64,000 nt of DNA from Sphingobium sp. KCTC 72723 (GCF_014280435.1 NZ_CP060388.1:4186001-4250000); one strand, 5' to 3'. Positions 43,612 to 52,960 are shown, counted from the first letter of the stretch. Notes: generated from the sequence alone by a model not told the origin. Program-made: numbers and translations.

Positions 43612-44112
43612 TTGCGCCACTATGAGCGCTCTAGCGACGGCGAGGAACGCGTCTTCAACCGGCGGTTCCTGCCCGCACAGCGCAATATCGTCCTGGTCGG
43701 CGGCACAGGCACCGGCAAGACCCATCTGGCCATCGCCATCACCGCCAACGTTGTGCGCTCCGGCGCCCGAGGCCGATACTCCAACCCGGTCGATCTGGTG
43801 ATCCGCCTCGAAGAGGAGGCCAGGATCGGCAAGAGTGGCGCTCTCGCCGCCCAGCTATTCCGTCTCGATCTCATCGTGCTCGATGAACTGGGCTATCTGC
43901 CGTTCGCTCGATCAGGCGGCCAGTTGCTGTTCCACCTGATCAGCAAACTCTATGAGCAGACCAGCGTCATCATCACCACCAACCTCTCCTTTGGCGAGTG
44001 GCCCACCGTGTTTGGCGATCCCACCCTTAGCGGGTCGGCAGCGGGACTCCCATCCATCGTATCACAGGCTTTTCTCAACTCCTTCAGTCGCCATTCGGAA
44101 CGATCAGGATGA
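43612..44112 (+). pseudogene. IS21-family istB helper ATPase, 5'- and 3'-truncated
   Basis: The piece FLPAQRNIVLVGGTGTGKTH (Walker A) through VLDELGYLPFARSGGQLLFH and TSVIITTNLSFGEWPTVFGD is clearly IstB. The usual 80-90 N-terminal residues are missing. Similarity stops after VFGDPTL (near 44030), where the normal MTTALLDRLTHHC tail is replaced by unrelated sequence. No istA transposase is visible. This is a dead remnant in the gap between the molybdoenzyme and rlmJ. Confidence 0.85.
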
Positions 44113-45015
44113 CCCGATTTGATCGCGACCTGAAGCGCGGCGATTCCCCCTTTGGGTGAAGGAAGGATGGGATGAGGGTTTATCCGAATCGCGCAACCAA
44201 CCGGATATGATCTCGCCCTTATGCCCTTCGGGCGCTAACGCCGCGCGCAGAGCTTCTAACAGTGGCGGCAGTGTCTGCGTGAAAGCATAGGGCGGATTGA
44301 CGATATAGAGGCCTGCGCCGTTATAGATGCCGGGTTGCTCGCTATCGTATAGCCAATGCTCCACCACCAGCAATTTCGGGATGTCGAGCTTGCGTAGCTG
44401 CGCCTTCCATTGCCGATGCGTGGCGCGCTCTTTCAGCGGATACCAGATCACCGTCACGCCATGCGCCCATTTGCGGTGAGCGGCAGCGAGGGTGGCGGTG
44501 ATGCGCGCGCGTTCGTCGGTCTGCTCATAAGGCGGATCGACCACCACAACGCCGCGCGCGGCTCGGGGCGGCACCATAGCCAGCCAAAGTTCGTAGGCGT
44601 CGCGTTCATGCACGGCCGCGCGGGTTCCCCGCATCACGCCGCGCAGAATGCCAGCGTCTTCCGGGTGCTTTTCGTTGAGGATCAGGAAATCCTGCGGACG
44701 CAAAAGCTGCGTTAGAAACTGCGGCGAGCCGGGGTAAAGCTGCGGCTCGCCACCCACATTCACTGCCTGCACGGCGGCGCGATAGTCGTCCAGCAAGGGG
44801 TTCGGGTCGGCAAACGCCCGCAGCACGCCCTGCGTCGCTTCGCCAGTGCGTTGGGCTTCGTCGCCGCCAAGGTCGTACAGCCCGCAGCCGGCATGGGTGT
44901 CGATGAGAGTCAGCGCGCCTTGCTTGTGCTGCAAGGCCCGCACCAAGGCGATTAGGAGGCTGTGCTTCACGACATCCGCACTATTGCCAGCATGAAAGGA
45001 ATGGCGATAATTCAT
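44104..45015 (-). CDS. rlmJ: RlmJ, 23S rRNA A2030 N6-methyltransferase
   Basis: A 303-residue enzyme starting MNYRHSFHAGNSADVVKHSL, with the catalytic VVVDPPYEQ motif and DTHAGCGLYDL in the SAM site. E. coli RlmJ has 280 residues; this one has about 23 extra at the C-terminus (after GEIISGWLRD) which run into the istB remnant. The insertion may have replaced the native stop. Confidence 0.9.
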   Translation of the reverse strand: MNYRHSFHAGNSADVVKHSLLIALVRALQHKQGALTLIDTHAGCGLYDLGGDEAQRTGEATQGVLRAFADPNPLLDDYRAAVQAVNVGGEPQLYPGSPQFLTQLLRPQDFLILNEKHPEDAGILRGVMRGTRAAVHERDAYELWLAMVPPRAARGVVVVDPPYEQTDERARITATLAAAHRKWAHGVTVIWYPLKERATHRQWKAQLRKLDIPKLLVVEHWLYDSEQPGIYNGAGLYIVNPPYAFTQTLPPLLEALRAALAPEGHKGEIISGWLRDSDKPSSHPSFTQRGNRRASGRDQIGSS

Positions 45016-45292
45016 TGTGTCTCAAGATTCTAACGATAGGCATTTACACGAGCAGCTGGACCTTCTGCAAAGCAAAGCTATGACCGCGGCGGGGTTGCCG
45101 GGCGCCAAGGTCGAGTACTAAGCGAAGGAACCAATCTGGCGGTCGCATAGAGTAGTACGGAAATCGACCCTTCACAGACGCTCCGAGCCAGATTTTTCGA
45201 TCCCCAGCTGCAAACGGTCCACTTTTCAGGCGGCTGTCGGCAACTCGCGACCAACTCAAGTCGTTCCCCGACCAGTGCGCTCATGGCTCCTC
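45016..45292. other. 277-base gap between rlmJ and the LysR gene
   Basis: No gene recognised. Short frames on the minus strand (45044-45259) are poor in codon pattern and resemble nothing I know. It should hold the rlmJ promoter, since rlmJ reads leftward from 45015. Confidence 0.4.
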
Positions 45293-46207
45293 TTAACTGG
45301 AATCCGTCATTGCCAAAGCACCTTCGATCGCGTGCGTGATGAATTCCACAACGCTGACAAACTGCCGCCCGGCATTCCGGCTCGCCTTGCGCGAAGAAAA
45401 CAGGATGTCGAGTACCGGCGCAGCGCCGCTGAGCCGCCAGCCTCGCAGCTGGCCTGCCGCGACTGCCTCAAAGACATATCTCTCCGGCAGAAGCGCATAT
45501 CCAATGTCCGACTGCACCAGTTCCTTGATGAGACGCGTCGAGTCCGCTTCCATCTGGACGTCCAGGTTTAGCCCGCTCCGCTGCGCCGCATCGTTGATCG
45601 CAGCCCTGATACCCAAATGATGGGATGGAATGATCAATGGCAGCGCAAGAGCCTCTTCGATACCAACGGAGGAGCCCGAAGGTGCTTCAATACCAGGCGG
45701 GCCAACCAACATGAAAGGCAGGGACAGGAGTTTCTGCTCGATGAGAAGATCGTTACGGGAAACCTCTTCGAGAACGGCGAAGTCGATCATGCCGCGGCCC
45801 AGCCAATCTCCCAGCCCACCGGTCGGTCCCTCGACCAGTCGGAAGCAGATTTCGGGAAAGGCGGAGCGCAGCTGGAGCGCCAGTGACCGACCGATGAGAT
45901 CGGCGATGCTGGGAGGCAGGCCAAGAGCAAGATGCGCCGCCCCGCGCGAGGGCCCAGAACGTATTCCCTGAATCGCCAATTCCAGTTCGCGCAGCGGCGC
46001 GGCGACAGAGGCATGCAACCTTTCACCGTCACTAGTGAGGCGCATTCCTCGCGCCGTGCGCTCGAACAGGGGCACGCCCAATTCCTCCTCCAGCAAGCGC
46101 ATTTGTCGACTGAGCGCAGACTGGGCCACCCGCACCATGCCCGCTGCGCGTGTCAGCGAACCATCCTCGGCAATCCGCACGAAGTAGCTGAGCCGTCTGA
46201 TTTCCAT
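45293..46207 (-). CDS. LysR-type transcriptional regulator
   Basis: A 304-residue regulator. N-terminal helix-turn-helix: MEIRRLSYFVRIAEDGSLTR then AQSALSRQMRLLEEELGVPL. C-terminal inducer-binding domain residues about 90-300. Divergent from the SDR-SnoaL-MDR operon (115 bases apart), the usual LysR-target layout, so it probably controls that operon in response to a substrate or metabolite. Start at 46207 chosen from the conserved N-terminus. Confidence 0.88.
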   Translation of the reverse strand: MEIRRLSYFVRIAEDGSLTRAAGMVRVAQSALSRQMRLLEEELGVPLFERTARGMRLTSDGERLHASVAAPLRELELAIQGIRSGPSRGAAHLALGLPPSIADLIGRSLALQLRSAFPEICFRLVEGPTGGLGDWLGRGMIDFAVLEEVSRNDLLIEQKLLSLPFMLVGPPGIEAPSGSSVGIEEALALPLIIPSHHLGIRAAINDAAQRSGLNLDVQMEADSTRLIKELVQSDIGYALLPERYVFEAVAAGQLRGWRLSGAAPVLDILFSSRKASRNAGRQFVSVVEFITHAIEGALAMTDSS

Positions 46208-46322
46208 GAGCCGCCCTTCCAACCTATCCATTTCTGATATGACAGTACGCGAAAATTGTAATGGCGGCATAGCCGGTAATTCTTCATCTACACGTCGGCA
46301 CATGAAGATGCAGGAGCGGGAT

Positions 46323-47129
46323 ATGGGAATATACGAGAAGTATGGACCGTGGGCTTTGATCGCAGGAGCATCGGAGGGAACCGGGGCAGCCTTTGCCCAT
46401 CGCCTCGCATCCGAGGGGCTGAAGATCATCCTGATCGCCCGCCGCGAGCAACCGCTGGCAGCACTGGCGGTCGAATTGCAGGCCGCCTATGGCACCGAAA
46501 CCCTTACGGCCTCTATCGATCTCGCTGCTCCGGACGCCATCGAAAAGATTGCGGCGGTCGCAGAAAGCCGCGAAGTGGGCTTGTATATCAGCAACGCGGG
46601 CGGTGATCCGAATGGCACCGCCTTTTTCGAGACGGATATCAAGGCGTGGACGGATTTGGTCGCGCGCAACGTGGTCGCGGTAATGCAGGCGTCCCATCTA
46701 CTCGGTGCCAAGATGCGCGAGCGCAAGCGTGGGGGAATCATTCTCGTCGGGTCCGGTGCCTGTTATGGCGGCGCGTCGGGGTTGGGAGTCTATTCTGGCA
46801 GCAAGGCGTTCGACCTGTGCTTTGGCGAAGGGCTTTGGGCCGAATTGCGACGCCATGACGTCGATGTGCTGAACCTGATCCTGGGCCGCACCGATACGCC
46901 GGAATTTCGCCGATGGCTTGAAAGTCGCGGCGCGCCGATGCCCAGCGATGTCGCAACGGCCGCAGATGTGGCCCGCGTCGGATTGGAACGACTGCCATAT
47001 GGACCCGTGCATAACTGGGGTCTTGAGGATGACGATGCGGGGCGTGTGCCGCAATCGGCCGCTGCAAGGCGAAACCGCATTCTTGCCATGGAAGCGGCAA
47101 TGCAAAACTTGAGGCCCGCTCAAGGATGA
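46323..47129 (+). CDS. short-chain dehydrogenase/reductase
   Basis: A 268-residue SDR: NAD(P) site GASEGTGAAFAHRLASEG, structural NAG-type SNAGGD, catalytic Ser in GSGACYGG and YSGSKAF (Tyr-x-x-x-Lys). Its last bases overlap the next gene (ATGA). Oxidises or reduces an alcohol/ketone; the substrate is not clear but genes following suggest a small catabolic path. Confidence 0.87.
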   Translation: MGIYEKYGPWALIAGASEGTGAAFAHRLASEGLKIILIARREQPLAALAVELQAAYGTETLTASIDLAAPDAIEKIAAVAESREVGLYISNAGGDPNGTAFFETDIKAWTDLVARNVVAVMQASHLLGAKMRERKRGGIILVGSGACYGGASGLGVYSGSKAFDLCFGEGLWAELRRHDVDVLNLILGRTDTPEFRRWLESRGAPMPSDVATAADVARVGLERLPYGPVHNWGLEDDDAGRVPQSAAARRNRILAMEAAMQNLRPAQG

Positions 47130-47635
47130 CCCGTTCCGATCCGAACGACAGGCAAGCGATCGCTGACCTGATCCATATCTATTGCCGGTCCGTGGACAGG
47201 CTGGACGTTCCGCTGGGTCACAGCATCTGGCACGAAGAGGCGACCGCCGATTATGGCGCGAGTTTTCATCAGGGGCCGGGAAAAGCCGTGATCGACAAGA
47301 TATGTGCCTCCCATCGCGGTCTGCTCGCTCATTCCCACCAGATCAGTAACATCCTCATCACGCTCGACGGCGACCGGGCCGGGAGCGAGGCCTATTGCAC
47401 CGCAACCCTGCGGATGCAGCGCGGCGAGACACTTATGCAGATGAGCGTTTGGACCCGCTATGTCGATCGCTGGTCGTTCCGGGATGGGCGCTGGGGCCTC
47501 GATCATCGCATCGCGATCCGCGACTTCGACGAGACCCGGCCCGTGACTGCAATGAGCCAGGCTGACATGGGCAGTCGTGACCGGAGCGATCCATCCTACG
47601 CGGCGCTCAACCTAAACGAACAGGATAGACCATGA
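47126..47635 (+). CDS. SnoaL/NTF2-like protein (SnoaL_4 type)
   Basis: A 169-residue cone-fold protein: DRQAIADLIHIYCRSVDRLD at the start is typical of SnoaL-like dehydratase/isomerase or ring-hydroxylating-dioxygenase-beta-like folds; a tryptophan-rich core (YVDRWSFRDGRWGLDHRIA) follows. Overlaps both neighbours by four bases, so it belongs to the same operon. Confidence 0.82.
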   Translation: MTRSDPNDRQAIADLIHIYCRSVDRLDVPLGHSIWHEEATADYGASFHQGPGKAVIDKICASHRGLLAHSHQISNILITLDGDRAGSEAYCTATLRMQRGETLMQMSVWTRYVDRWSFRDGRWGLDHRIAIRDFDETRPVTAMSQADMGSRDRSDPSYAALNLNEQDRP

Positions 47636-48666
47636 AAGCAGCCTATATTCAGAACGGCAGCGTTCATGTGGGCGAGATGCCCGATCCGGTGCCCGGCAAG
47701 GGCCAGGCGCTTGTGCGCACCCATAGCTGCGGGATGTGCGCTTCAGAGGCGCATTTCCTCCATTCTGGCGAGACTATCATCGGTTTGTCGAAAGTGCATG
47801 GCGGACCCTATGCAGGTCTCGACTTCAACCGTCCGTTCGTCCCCGGACATGAATATGTCGGTGGGGTCATCGACTATGGTCCAGGCAGCAAGCGCACGGT
47901 GAAAGTCGGCAGGAAGGTCACCTCCATTCCGATCATGCGGCAGTCTGGTGCCCATGCCATCGTCGGCTTCAGCCACGACTGCCCAGGCGGCTTTGGCGAG
48001 TACATGTTGCTGGACGAAGACATGATGCTCGAAGTCCCCGGCGACTTGGACGACGATCTCGCGGCGATGACCGAACCGCTTGCGGTGGGTCTGGAACATG
48101 CGCGGCGGGGGCGGCCCGACAAGGACGATGTCGTTCTGGTGCTGGGCTGCGGTGCGATCGGCCTTGGCGTCATTGCGGGTTTGAAGCTGATGGGTATCGC
48201 ACCGATCGTCGCCGCCGATTTCCATCAAGAGCGGCGCTCCCTGGCCATTGCAATGGGCGCAGATATTGTCATCGATCCGCGCGAGCTGTCCCCTTATGGG
48301 CGGCTTCCAGATCTCGGCGACCGTCGGGCGAACCTCATCTACGAATGCGTCGGCCAGCCTGGGCTTTTGCAACAGGTCATTACCGGCGTCGGCTTTGGGG
48401 CTCGGATCGTGATGGGTGGCTATTGCATGGAGCCGGAACAGCTCCTCGTCTTTGCAGCGCAGAACAAGCGGCTCAACATCCAGTTCGCGGGCGGTGAAGA
48501 GCCGGAGGACATGGAACTCGCGTTGCGCGCGATCGCAGACGGGCGGATCGATGTACGCCCTTGGTTGGGAACGCGCATCGGGCTGAACGACGTGAGGGCT
48601 GCAATGGCCGACATGTCCAATCCACTGTCACCGATCCGGACAGTGGTCGATCCACGCGGGTTGTAG
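47632..48666 (+). CDS. zinc-dependent alcohol dehydrogenase (MDR family)
   Basis: A 344-residue medium-chain dehydrogenase. Catalytic zinc ligands Cys in SCGMCASEAH, His-Glu in PGHEYVGGV; NAD site VLGCGAIGLGVIAG. The four-cysteine structural zinc loop is absent, as in several MDR subfamilies. Last gene of the operon. With SDR and SnoaL it may degrade an aromatic or terpenoid side chain; inference only. Confidence 0.85.
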   Translation: MKAAYIQNGSVHVGEMPDPVPGKGQALVRTHSCGMCASEAHFLHSGETIIGLSKVHGGPYAGLDFNRPFVPGHEYVGGVIDYGPGSKRTVKVGRKVTSIPIMRQSGAHAIVGFSHDCPGGFGEYMLLDEDMMLEVPGDLDDDLAAMTEPLAVGLEHARRGRPDKDDVVLVLGCGAIGLGVIAGLKLMGIAPIVAADFHQERRSLAIAMGADIVIDPRELSPYGRLPDLGDRRANLIYECVGQPGLLQQVITGVGFGARIVMGGYCMEPEQLLVFAAQNKRLNIQFAGGEEPEDMELALRAIADGRIDVRPWLGTRIGLNDVRAAMADMSNPLSPIRTVVDPRGL

Positions 48667-49509
48667 AACCGGCCTTGGTGGCGATCGATCCGGCGATTGT
48701 CACCGTCCACCGTGCGAGTGTCACGCGGCAACTCCGGAGACTCATCGCGCTAGAACCGGGGTTTCGGCGGGAAAGATAACAGACGGTGATAAGGGTTCGA
48801 ATTATCAGCGCGAATTGGGGCGCCTGCGCCCCACAGGAGCGCATGAGAAGCGATCGACAGGGTCGCCGCCCAAAAAATGCCCGCTCCAAACAAAAATAGC
48901 CATCAGTCACCACAATCTTGAAACGTAGAAATGTCGCCGACCCCGCCAATGTTGACCCTTTGTCGCCGTTCAGCCGCCAATTTTTCTCTTCTACTAGGTC
49001 TGTCTGCTTAACCATTCCAGAGGCCCAAATTGGTCGCAAGCTGCCGATCCGCTATGAGGCGCTGAGGGGAGATAAGCGGACGTAGGCGGCTTGCACCTAC
49101 AGCCATTCGCGTTGTCATGCTTTCCTCGTCGATGAGCACAGGCAGCAAGAATCCGAATTCACGAATCGAGGCTTCCAGCGCGACCAGTTGCTTTTCTGGA
49201 TGACGGCGAGGGTTGTTGGCGTAGCGCAAGAGCGCGCCAGGCGCGCGATGCTCGATGGGGCCTAGCTGGCGTTCGAGAGACGCCAACTGGTATGGAAAGG
49301 CGCAATCACTGCTGCAGGTTTGGACGTCTTGTTGCTTTCACAGCGGTAGCGGAGAGCTTTCCCATGCCACCAATTCTCCAACATTCTTTCCCACATTTCC
49401 AATCGGTCACCGGTGGACGGGCAGGGATGCAAGTGGATGCGAATCACGCTGAAAGCCACAGAAATGCTGGGCTTTCGTGATTCGGAACGGATGTGTAAGG
49501 AAAAGTTGG
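48667..49509. other. 843-base low-content region with decayed genes
   Basis: Apart from the ParB-like fragment at 49008-49286 no gene is supported. The base pattern is less GC-rich (for example AAAAAATGCCCGCTCC near 48870) than the core. Together with istB and the flanking tRNA this looks like the eroded edge of an integrated element. Confidence 0.5.
49008..49286 (-). pseudogene. ParB-N/DNA-methylase-associated domain fragment
   Basis: A 92-residue frame with LLRYANNPRRHPEKQLVALE and ASIREFGFLLPVLIDEE, the start of the ParB-like nuclease domain seen in phage/island DNA methyltransferases. After LIDEE the sequence loses the expected GHGRxxAA motif and drifts, so it is frameshifted or truncated. 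Confidence 0.6.
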
Positions 49510-49600
49510 TGGCGGAGCGGCAGGGATTCGAACCCTGGATACGCTTTTGGCGTATACTCACTTTCCAGGCGAGCGCCTTCGACCACTCGGCCACCGCTCC
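49510..49600 (-). tRNA. tRNA-Ser (GGA anticodon)
   Basis: Read on the minus strand: acceptor GGAGCGG (49600-49594) pairs with CCGCTCC (49520-49514); D-arm GTGGCCGAGTGG; anticodon loop CTGGAAA, so anticodon GGA; a long variable arm (TATACGCC AAAA GCGTATC) as in tRNA-Ser; T arm GGGTTCGAATCCC; encoded G-CCA end at 49513-49510. About 91 bases. Confidence 0.97.
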
Positions 49601-49699
49601 GCATTGCTCTGGAAGTCCGGCTCCCTATCGCGGCAAGAACGGATAGGCAAGGGGGATGGGGCGCTTTACTTTGTTCTGCTTCGCCTGTCTGATGGCGGC

Positions 49700-50605
49700 A
49701 TGATCCGATCCCTTGGCTCCGTGCTGTTCGCTTCCCTGCTGACCCCCGCCGCTCTGGCGTCCGATCCGCCGGTGACGCCGTCCGCCGTCGTGGCGCAGGC
49801 ACCGGCGAGCGCGTGGCGGGTGATTGCGGCGGATGACTTGCTGGTCATGACGATCGGGGGTGGCAAGCGGGTGGTCATTCAACTGGCACCCGCCTTTGGT
49901 CCGCGCCATGTCGGCAATATCCGGGCGCTGGCGAAGGCGCATTGGTGGGACGGGACCAGCATCAACCGGGTGCAGGACAATTATGTCGTGCAATGGGGCG
50001 ACGTGACCGAGAAGAAGCCGCTGCCGCCTGGCCTGTCGCCCACCAGTCCCGCCGATTATGTCCGGTCGATCGCCAATGTGCGGCTGGCCGTGACGCCCTT
50101 GCCCCATGCCGATCCTTATGCGCCCGCGACTGGCTTTGTCGATGGCTGGCCGGTGGCGATGGATGGCGACGGGGCGTGGTTGCCGCATTGCTATGGCTTT
50201 GTCGGGGTAGGGCGCAACACTTCGCCGGACGCGGGGACAGGGGCGGAGCTTTATACGGTGATCGGGCAGGCACCGCGCCAGCTGGATCGCAACATCGCGG
50301 TGGTGGGCCGGGTGATCGAGGGGATGGCGCATCTGACCAGCCTGCCGCGCGGTTCGGGGGATCTGGGCTTTTATACTGCGGACGAGAAAACCGTGCCGAT
50401 CCTGTCGGTGCGGCTGGCGAGCGACATGGCCGAAAAGATGCGGCCCCGCTATGAAGTGATGGATGTCGGGTCGGCCAGCTTTGCCGAGTATCTGCGGTTG
50501 AGGGCCAACCGTAAGGATGATTTCTACGATCGTCCGGCGGGCGGGGTGGACCTGTGCAATGCGCCGGTTCCCATCAGGCCAATCTCCGTCAAACCAGCCC
50601 CCTGA
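49700..50605 (+). CDS. cyclophilin-type peptidyl-prolyl isomerase, exported
   Basis: A 301-residue protein with a signal peptide (SLGSVLFASLLTPAALA). Region VIQLAPAFGPRHVGNIRALA and DGTSINRVQDNYVVQWGD shows a divergent cyclophilin fold. Likely assists folding of envelope proteins. ATG at 49700; ends 17 bases into the convergent lrp gene. Confidence 0.83.
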   Translation: MIRSLGSVLFASLLTPAALASDPPVTPSAVVAQAPASAWRVIAADDLLVMTIGGGKRVVIQLAPAFGPRHVGNIRALAKAHWWDGTSINRVQDNYVVQWGDVTEKKPLPPGLSPTSPADYVRSIANVRLAVTPLPHADPYAPATGFVDGWPVAMDGDGAWLPHCYGFVGVGRNTSPDAGTGAELYTVIGQAPRQLDRNIAVVGRVIEGMAHLTSLPRGSGDLGFYTADEKTVPILSVRLASDMAEKMRPRYEVMDVGSASFAEYLRLRANRKDDFYDRPAGGVDLCNAPVPIRPISVKPAP

Positions 50606-51062
50606 TGCCGCGCAGGCGATAGCCGCGCCAGTCGCGGATACGGCGGATGGCAAAGCTGGTGCGGATCGCCGAAACGCCGGGCAGGCGGGCGAGGCAATCG
50701 CGATGGATGGCGTCGAACCCTTTCAGGTCGGCGGCGGCGACGCGCAGCATATAGTCGGCATGGCCTGCCATCAGGTGACATTCCAGTATCTCCGGGAAGT
50801 CGGCCACGGCGGTTTCGAAACGGTCCATCGCTTCGCGGCTCTGGCTGGTCAGCGAGATTTCCACGAAGGCCAGCAGGTCGAGGCCAAGCGCGGCGGGATC
50901 GAGCCGGGCGGCGTAGCCGGTGATGACGCCGCTATCCTCCAATGCCTTGATGCGGCGGTGGCAGGCGGAGGGGGAGAGGCCGATAACTTCGCTAAGTTCG
51001 CCCATGGACGGCTGCGAGTTGGATTGTAGCGCTTCGATGATGGCGATGTCGAACCGATCCAT
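50589..51062 (-). CDS. Lrp/AsnC-family transcriptional regulator
   Basis: A 157-residue protein: N-terminal HTH (IGLSPSACHRRIKALEDSGVI) and C-terminal RAM-type ligand-binding domain (ILECHLMAGHADYMLRVAAA). Divergent from alanine dehydrogenase, so it is the probable alanine-sensing activator of ald, by analogy to AldR-type regulators. Confidence 0.88.
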   Translation of the reverse strand: MDRFDIAIIEALQSNSQPSMGELSEVIGLSPSACHRRIKALEDSGVITGYAARLDPAALGLDLLAFVEISLTSQSREAMDRFETAVADFPEILECHLMAGHADYMLRVAAADLKGFDAIHRDCLARLPGVSAIRTSFAIRRIRDWRGYRLRGIRGLV

Positions 51063-51070
51063 GCAAGAAA

Positions 51071-51098
51071 ATCCCGTTTAATCCGATAAGTTCGGGAT
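51071..51098. promoter_or_regulatory. dyad in the lrp-ald intergenic region
   Basis: ATCCCG at 51071-51076 and CGGGAT at 51093-51098 form an inverted repeat with a 16-base A/T-rich centre; ATCCCG recurs at 51102-51107. A plausible Lrp-type binding region between the divergent starts. Confidence 0.45.
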
Positions 51099-51225
51099 AA
51101 CATCCCGCGGAGCCATGGCAAAGTCCGAAAATCAGGGAACATTCGCTGGTGGTTCCGCGCTATGTTCGCGTCACAAGGACGCGGGCAACGCGCCGCGCCA
51201 AAATTTGCTGTTTCGGAGAGTCATC

Positions 51226-52341
51226 ATGATCGTCGGCACCATCAAGGAAATCAAGAATCACGAATATCGCGTCGGCCTGACGCCCGAAAGCGTGCATGAA
51301 CTGACCGCCCATGGTCACACCGTGCTGGTCGAGACGGGCGCGGGCGAGGGGATCGGCGCGAGCGATGCTTTGTATGAGAAGGCCGGTGCGGAGATCGTCG
51401 CGACTGCCGCCGAAATCTTCGCCACCGCCGAAATGATCGTGAAGGTGAAGGAACCGCAGCCGGGCGAACGCGCGATGCTGCGCCCCGGCCAGATCCTCTA
51501 CACCTATCTGCATCTGGCCCCCGATCCCGACCAGACCCGCGACCTGATCGCGTCGGGCGCGACCTGCATCGCCTATGAGACTGTGACGGACGCGAGCGGC
51601 GGCCTGCCGCTGCTGAAACCCATGAGCCAAGTGGCGGGCCGCATGGCGATACAGGCGGGCGCGACCGCGCTGGAAAAGGCGCATGGCGGCCGCGGCGTAT
51701 TGCTGGGCGGGGTGCCGGGCGTGCTGCCCGCCAAGGTCGCGGTGATCGGCGGCGGGGTCGTTGGTTTCAACGCGGCGCAGATGGCGGCGGGCCTGGGCGC
51801 GGACGTCACCATTCTCGACCGCAGCCCCGAAGTGCTGGAAAAGCTGGGCATGTATTTCGAGGCGCGGGCCAAGACGCGCTTTTCCAACCGTGCCAACCTG
51901 GCCGAATGTGTGGCTGATGCCGATCTGGTGATCGGCGCGGTGCTGATCCCCGGCGCGGCGGCGCCCAAGCTGGTCAGCGCCGACATGCTGAAAACCATGA
52001 AGAAGGGCGCAGTGCTGGTCGACGTGGCGATCGATCAGGGCGGCTGTTTTGAAACCAGCCATGCGACCACCCATGCCGACCCGACCTATATCGTCGATGG
52101 CATCGTCCATTACTGTGTCGCCAACATGCCCGGCGCAGTCGCGCGCACCAGCACCTATGCGCTGAACAATGTCACGCTGCCCCATGCGTTGCGCATTGCC
52201 GAGATGGGCTGGAAGGGCGCATTGCGCGCCGACGAACATCTGCGCGCGGGCCTGAATGTATGGAATGGCAAAGTGACATATCGCGCGGTGGCCGAGGATC
52301 TGGGGCTGGATTATACGCCGGTGGAAGAAGCGATCGCGTAA
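51226..52341 (+). CDS. ald: Ald, alanine dehydrogenase
   Basis: A 371-residue NAD enzyme interconverting alanine and pyruvate plus ammonium. Motifs: [63 protein letters not shown]. Length is exactly typical (371). The ATG at 51226 fits the family start. Control by the adjacent Lrp-type regulator is likely. Confidence 0.94.
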   Translation: MIVGTIKEIKNHEYRVGLTPESVHELTAHGHTVLVETGAGEGIGASDALYEKAGAEIVATAAEIFATAEMIVKVKEPQPGERAMLRPGQILYTYLHLAPDPDQTRDLIASGATCIAYETVTDASGGLPLLKPMSQVAGRMAIQAGATALEKAHGGRGVLLGGVPGVLPAKVAVIGGGVVGFNAAQMAAGLGADVTILDRSPEVLEKLGMYFEARAKTRFSNRANLAECVADADLVIGAVLIPGAAAPKLVSADMLKTMKKGAVLVDVAIDQGGCFETSHATTHADPTYIVDGIVHYCVANMPGAVARTSTYALNNVTLPHALRIAEMGWKGALRADEHLRAGLNVWNGKVTYRAVAEDLGLDYTPVEEAIA

Positions 52342-52623
52342 AGGCGAGGCTGTGCCGATCCTCGCCTGCAAGGCGGGGCTATCGCATATGGAAATATCTC
52401 AAGTTTAATCGTCATGCTGAACTGGTTTAGCTGCGCTGGCCTGCGGCTCAGCATCCATTTCTCGTCTCTCGTCATGAACGGCGGTTTTTGAGGCATGATG
52501 GATCCTGAAATAAATTCAGGATGACGTTGTAGGGATGAGGAAAAGTAATATGCGATAGCTCTGTCCTGGCTGGGTAGATGGCAGATCGCAGCCCTGACGG
52601 AGAGGCATCGCCATCGCGATAGG

Positions 52624-52680
52624 GCGACACCCCTCCACCACCCGCTATGCGGGCGGTCCCCCTCCCCTTGCAGGGGAGGA
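52624..52680. repeat. dispersed extragenic repeat
   Basis: GACACCCCTCCACC then CCCGCTATGCGGGCGG and CTCCCCTTGCAGGGGAGGA. Same components in opposite orientation at 19549-19675. Confidence 0.75.
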
Positions 52681-52692
52681 ATGAAAAAATGC

Positions 52693-52724
52693 AACGGCGC
52701 CTGTCCCACCGGACCGGCGCCGTT
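52693..52724. terminator. hairpin after ald
   Basis: Nine-base perfect stem (AACGGCGCC with GGCGCCGTT), 14-base loop. Plus-strand tail is ATTATG, a weak T run; on the minus strand a TTTTTT follows. Could end ald transcripts poorly or serve the opposite strand. Confidence 0.4.
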
Positions 52725-52960
52725 ATTATGTCTGCGCCTCTCATCCTTTTGTCGGATGCAGGTGCGGATTCCCCGGCACCGTTCGTTTACCCGACCAAGA
52801 GTGCTGCACTTCACTCATTCAGATGGTCCGCCGAAGAGAGGCATTGGTTCAACGACATGCTCGATATTCCCCACCTCACCGCCTTGACCTGCACGGGCGA
52901 TCGCAACAGCATGGCCAAGGGCAAGGGCGATCGCCCGGCATCGGAACAGGGGGCGCAGTA

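Larger units (their letters stand above)
52342..52960. other. 619-base gap with repeats and a terminator-like hairpin
   Basis: Contains ATCCTGAA/TTCAGGAT palindrome at 52501-52523, the C/G-run repeat at 52624-52680 (inverse copy of the block at 19549-19675), and a hairpin AACGGCGCC (52693-52701)/GGCGCCGTT (52716-52724). A 77-codon frame from ATG 52728 to 52961 ends TAATG on the next start, but its codon pattern is weak; I do not call it a gene. Confidence 0.6.

Noticed and set aside
45044..45259. Short minus-strand frame between rlmJ and LysR
   Set aside because: No ribosome site, no recognisable domain.
49262..49594. Frame reading through tRNA-Ser
   Set aside because: Artefact of the tRNA sequence.
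43600..49600. Direct-repeat attachment sites of an integrated element at tRNA-Ser
   Set aside because: I looked for a second copy of the tRNA 3' end and did not find one within the window, so boundaries stay unproven.
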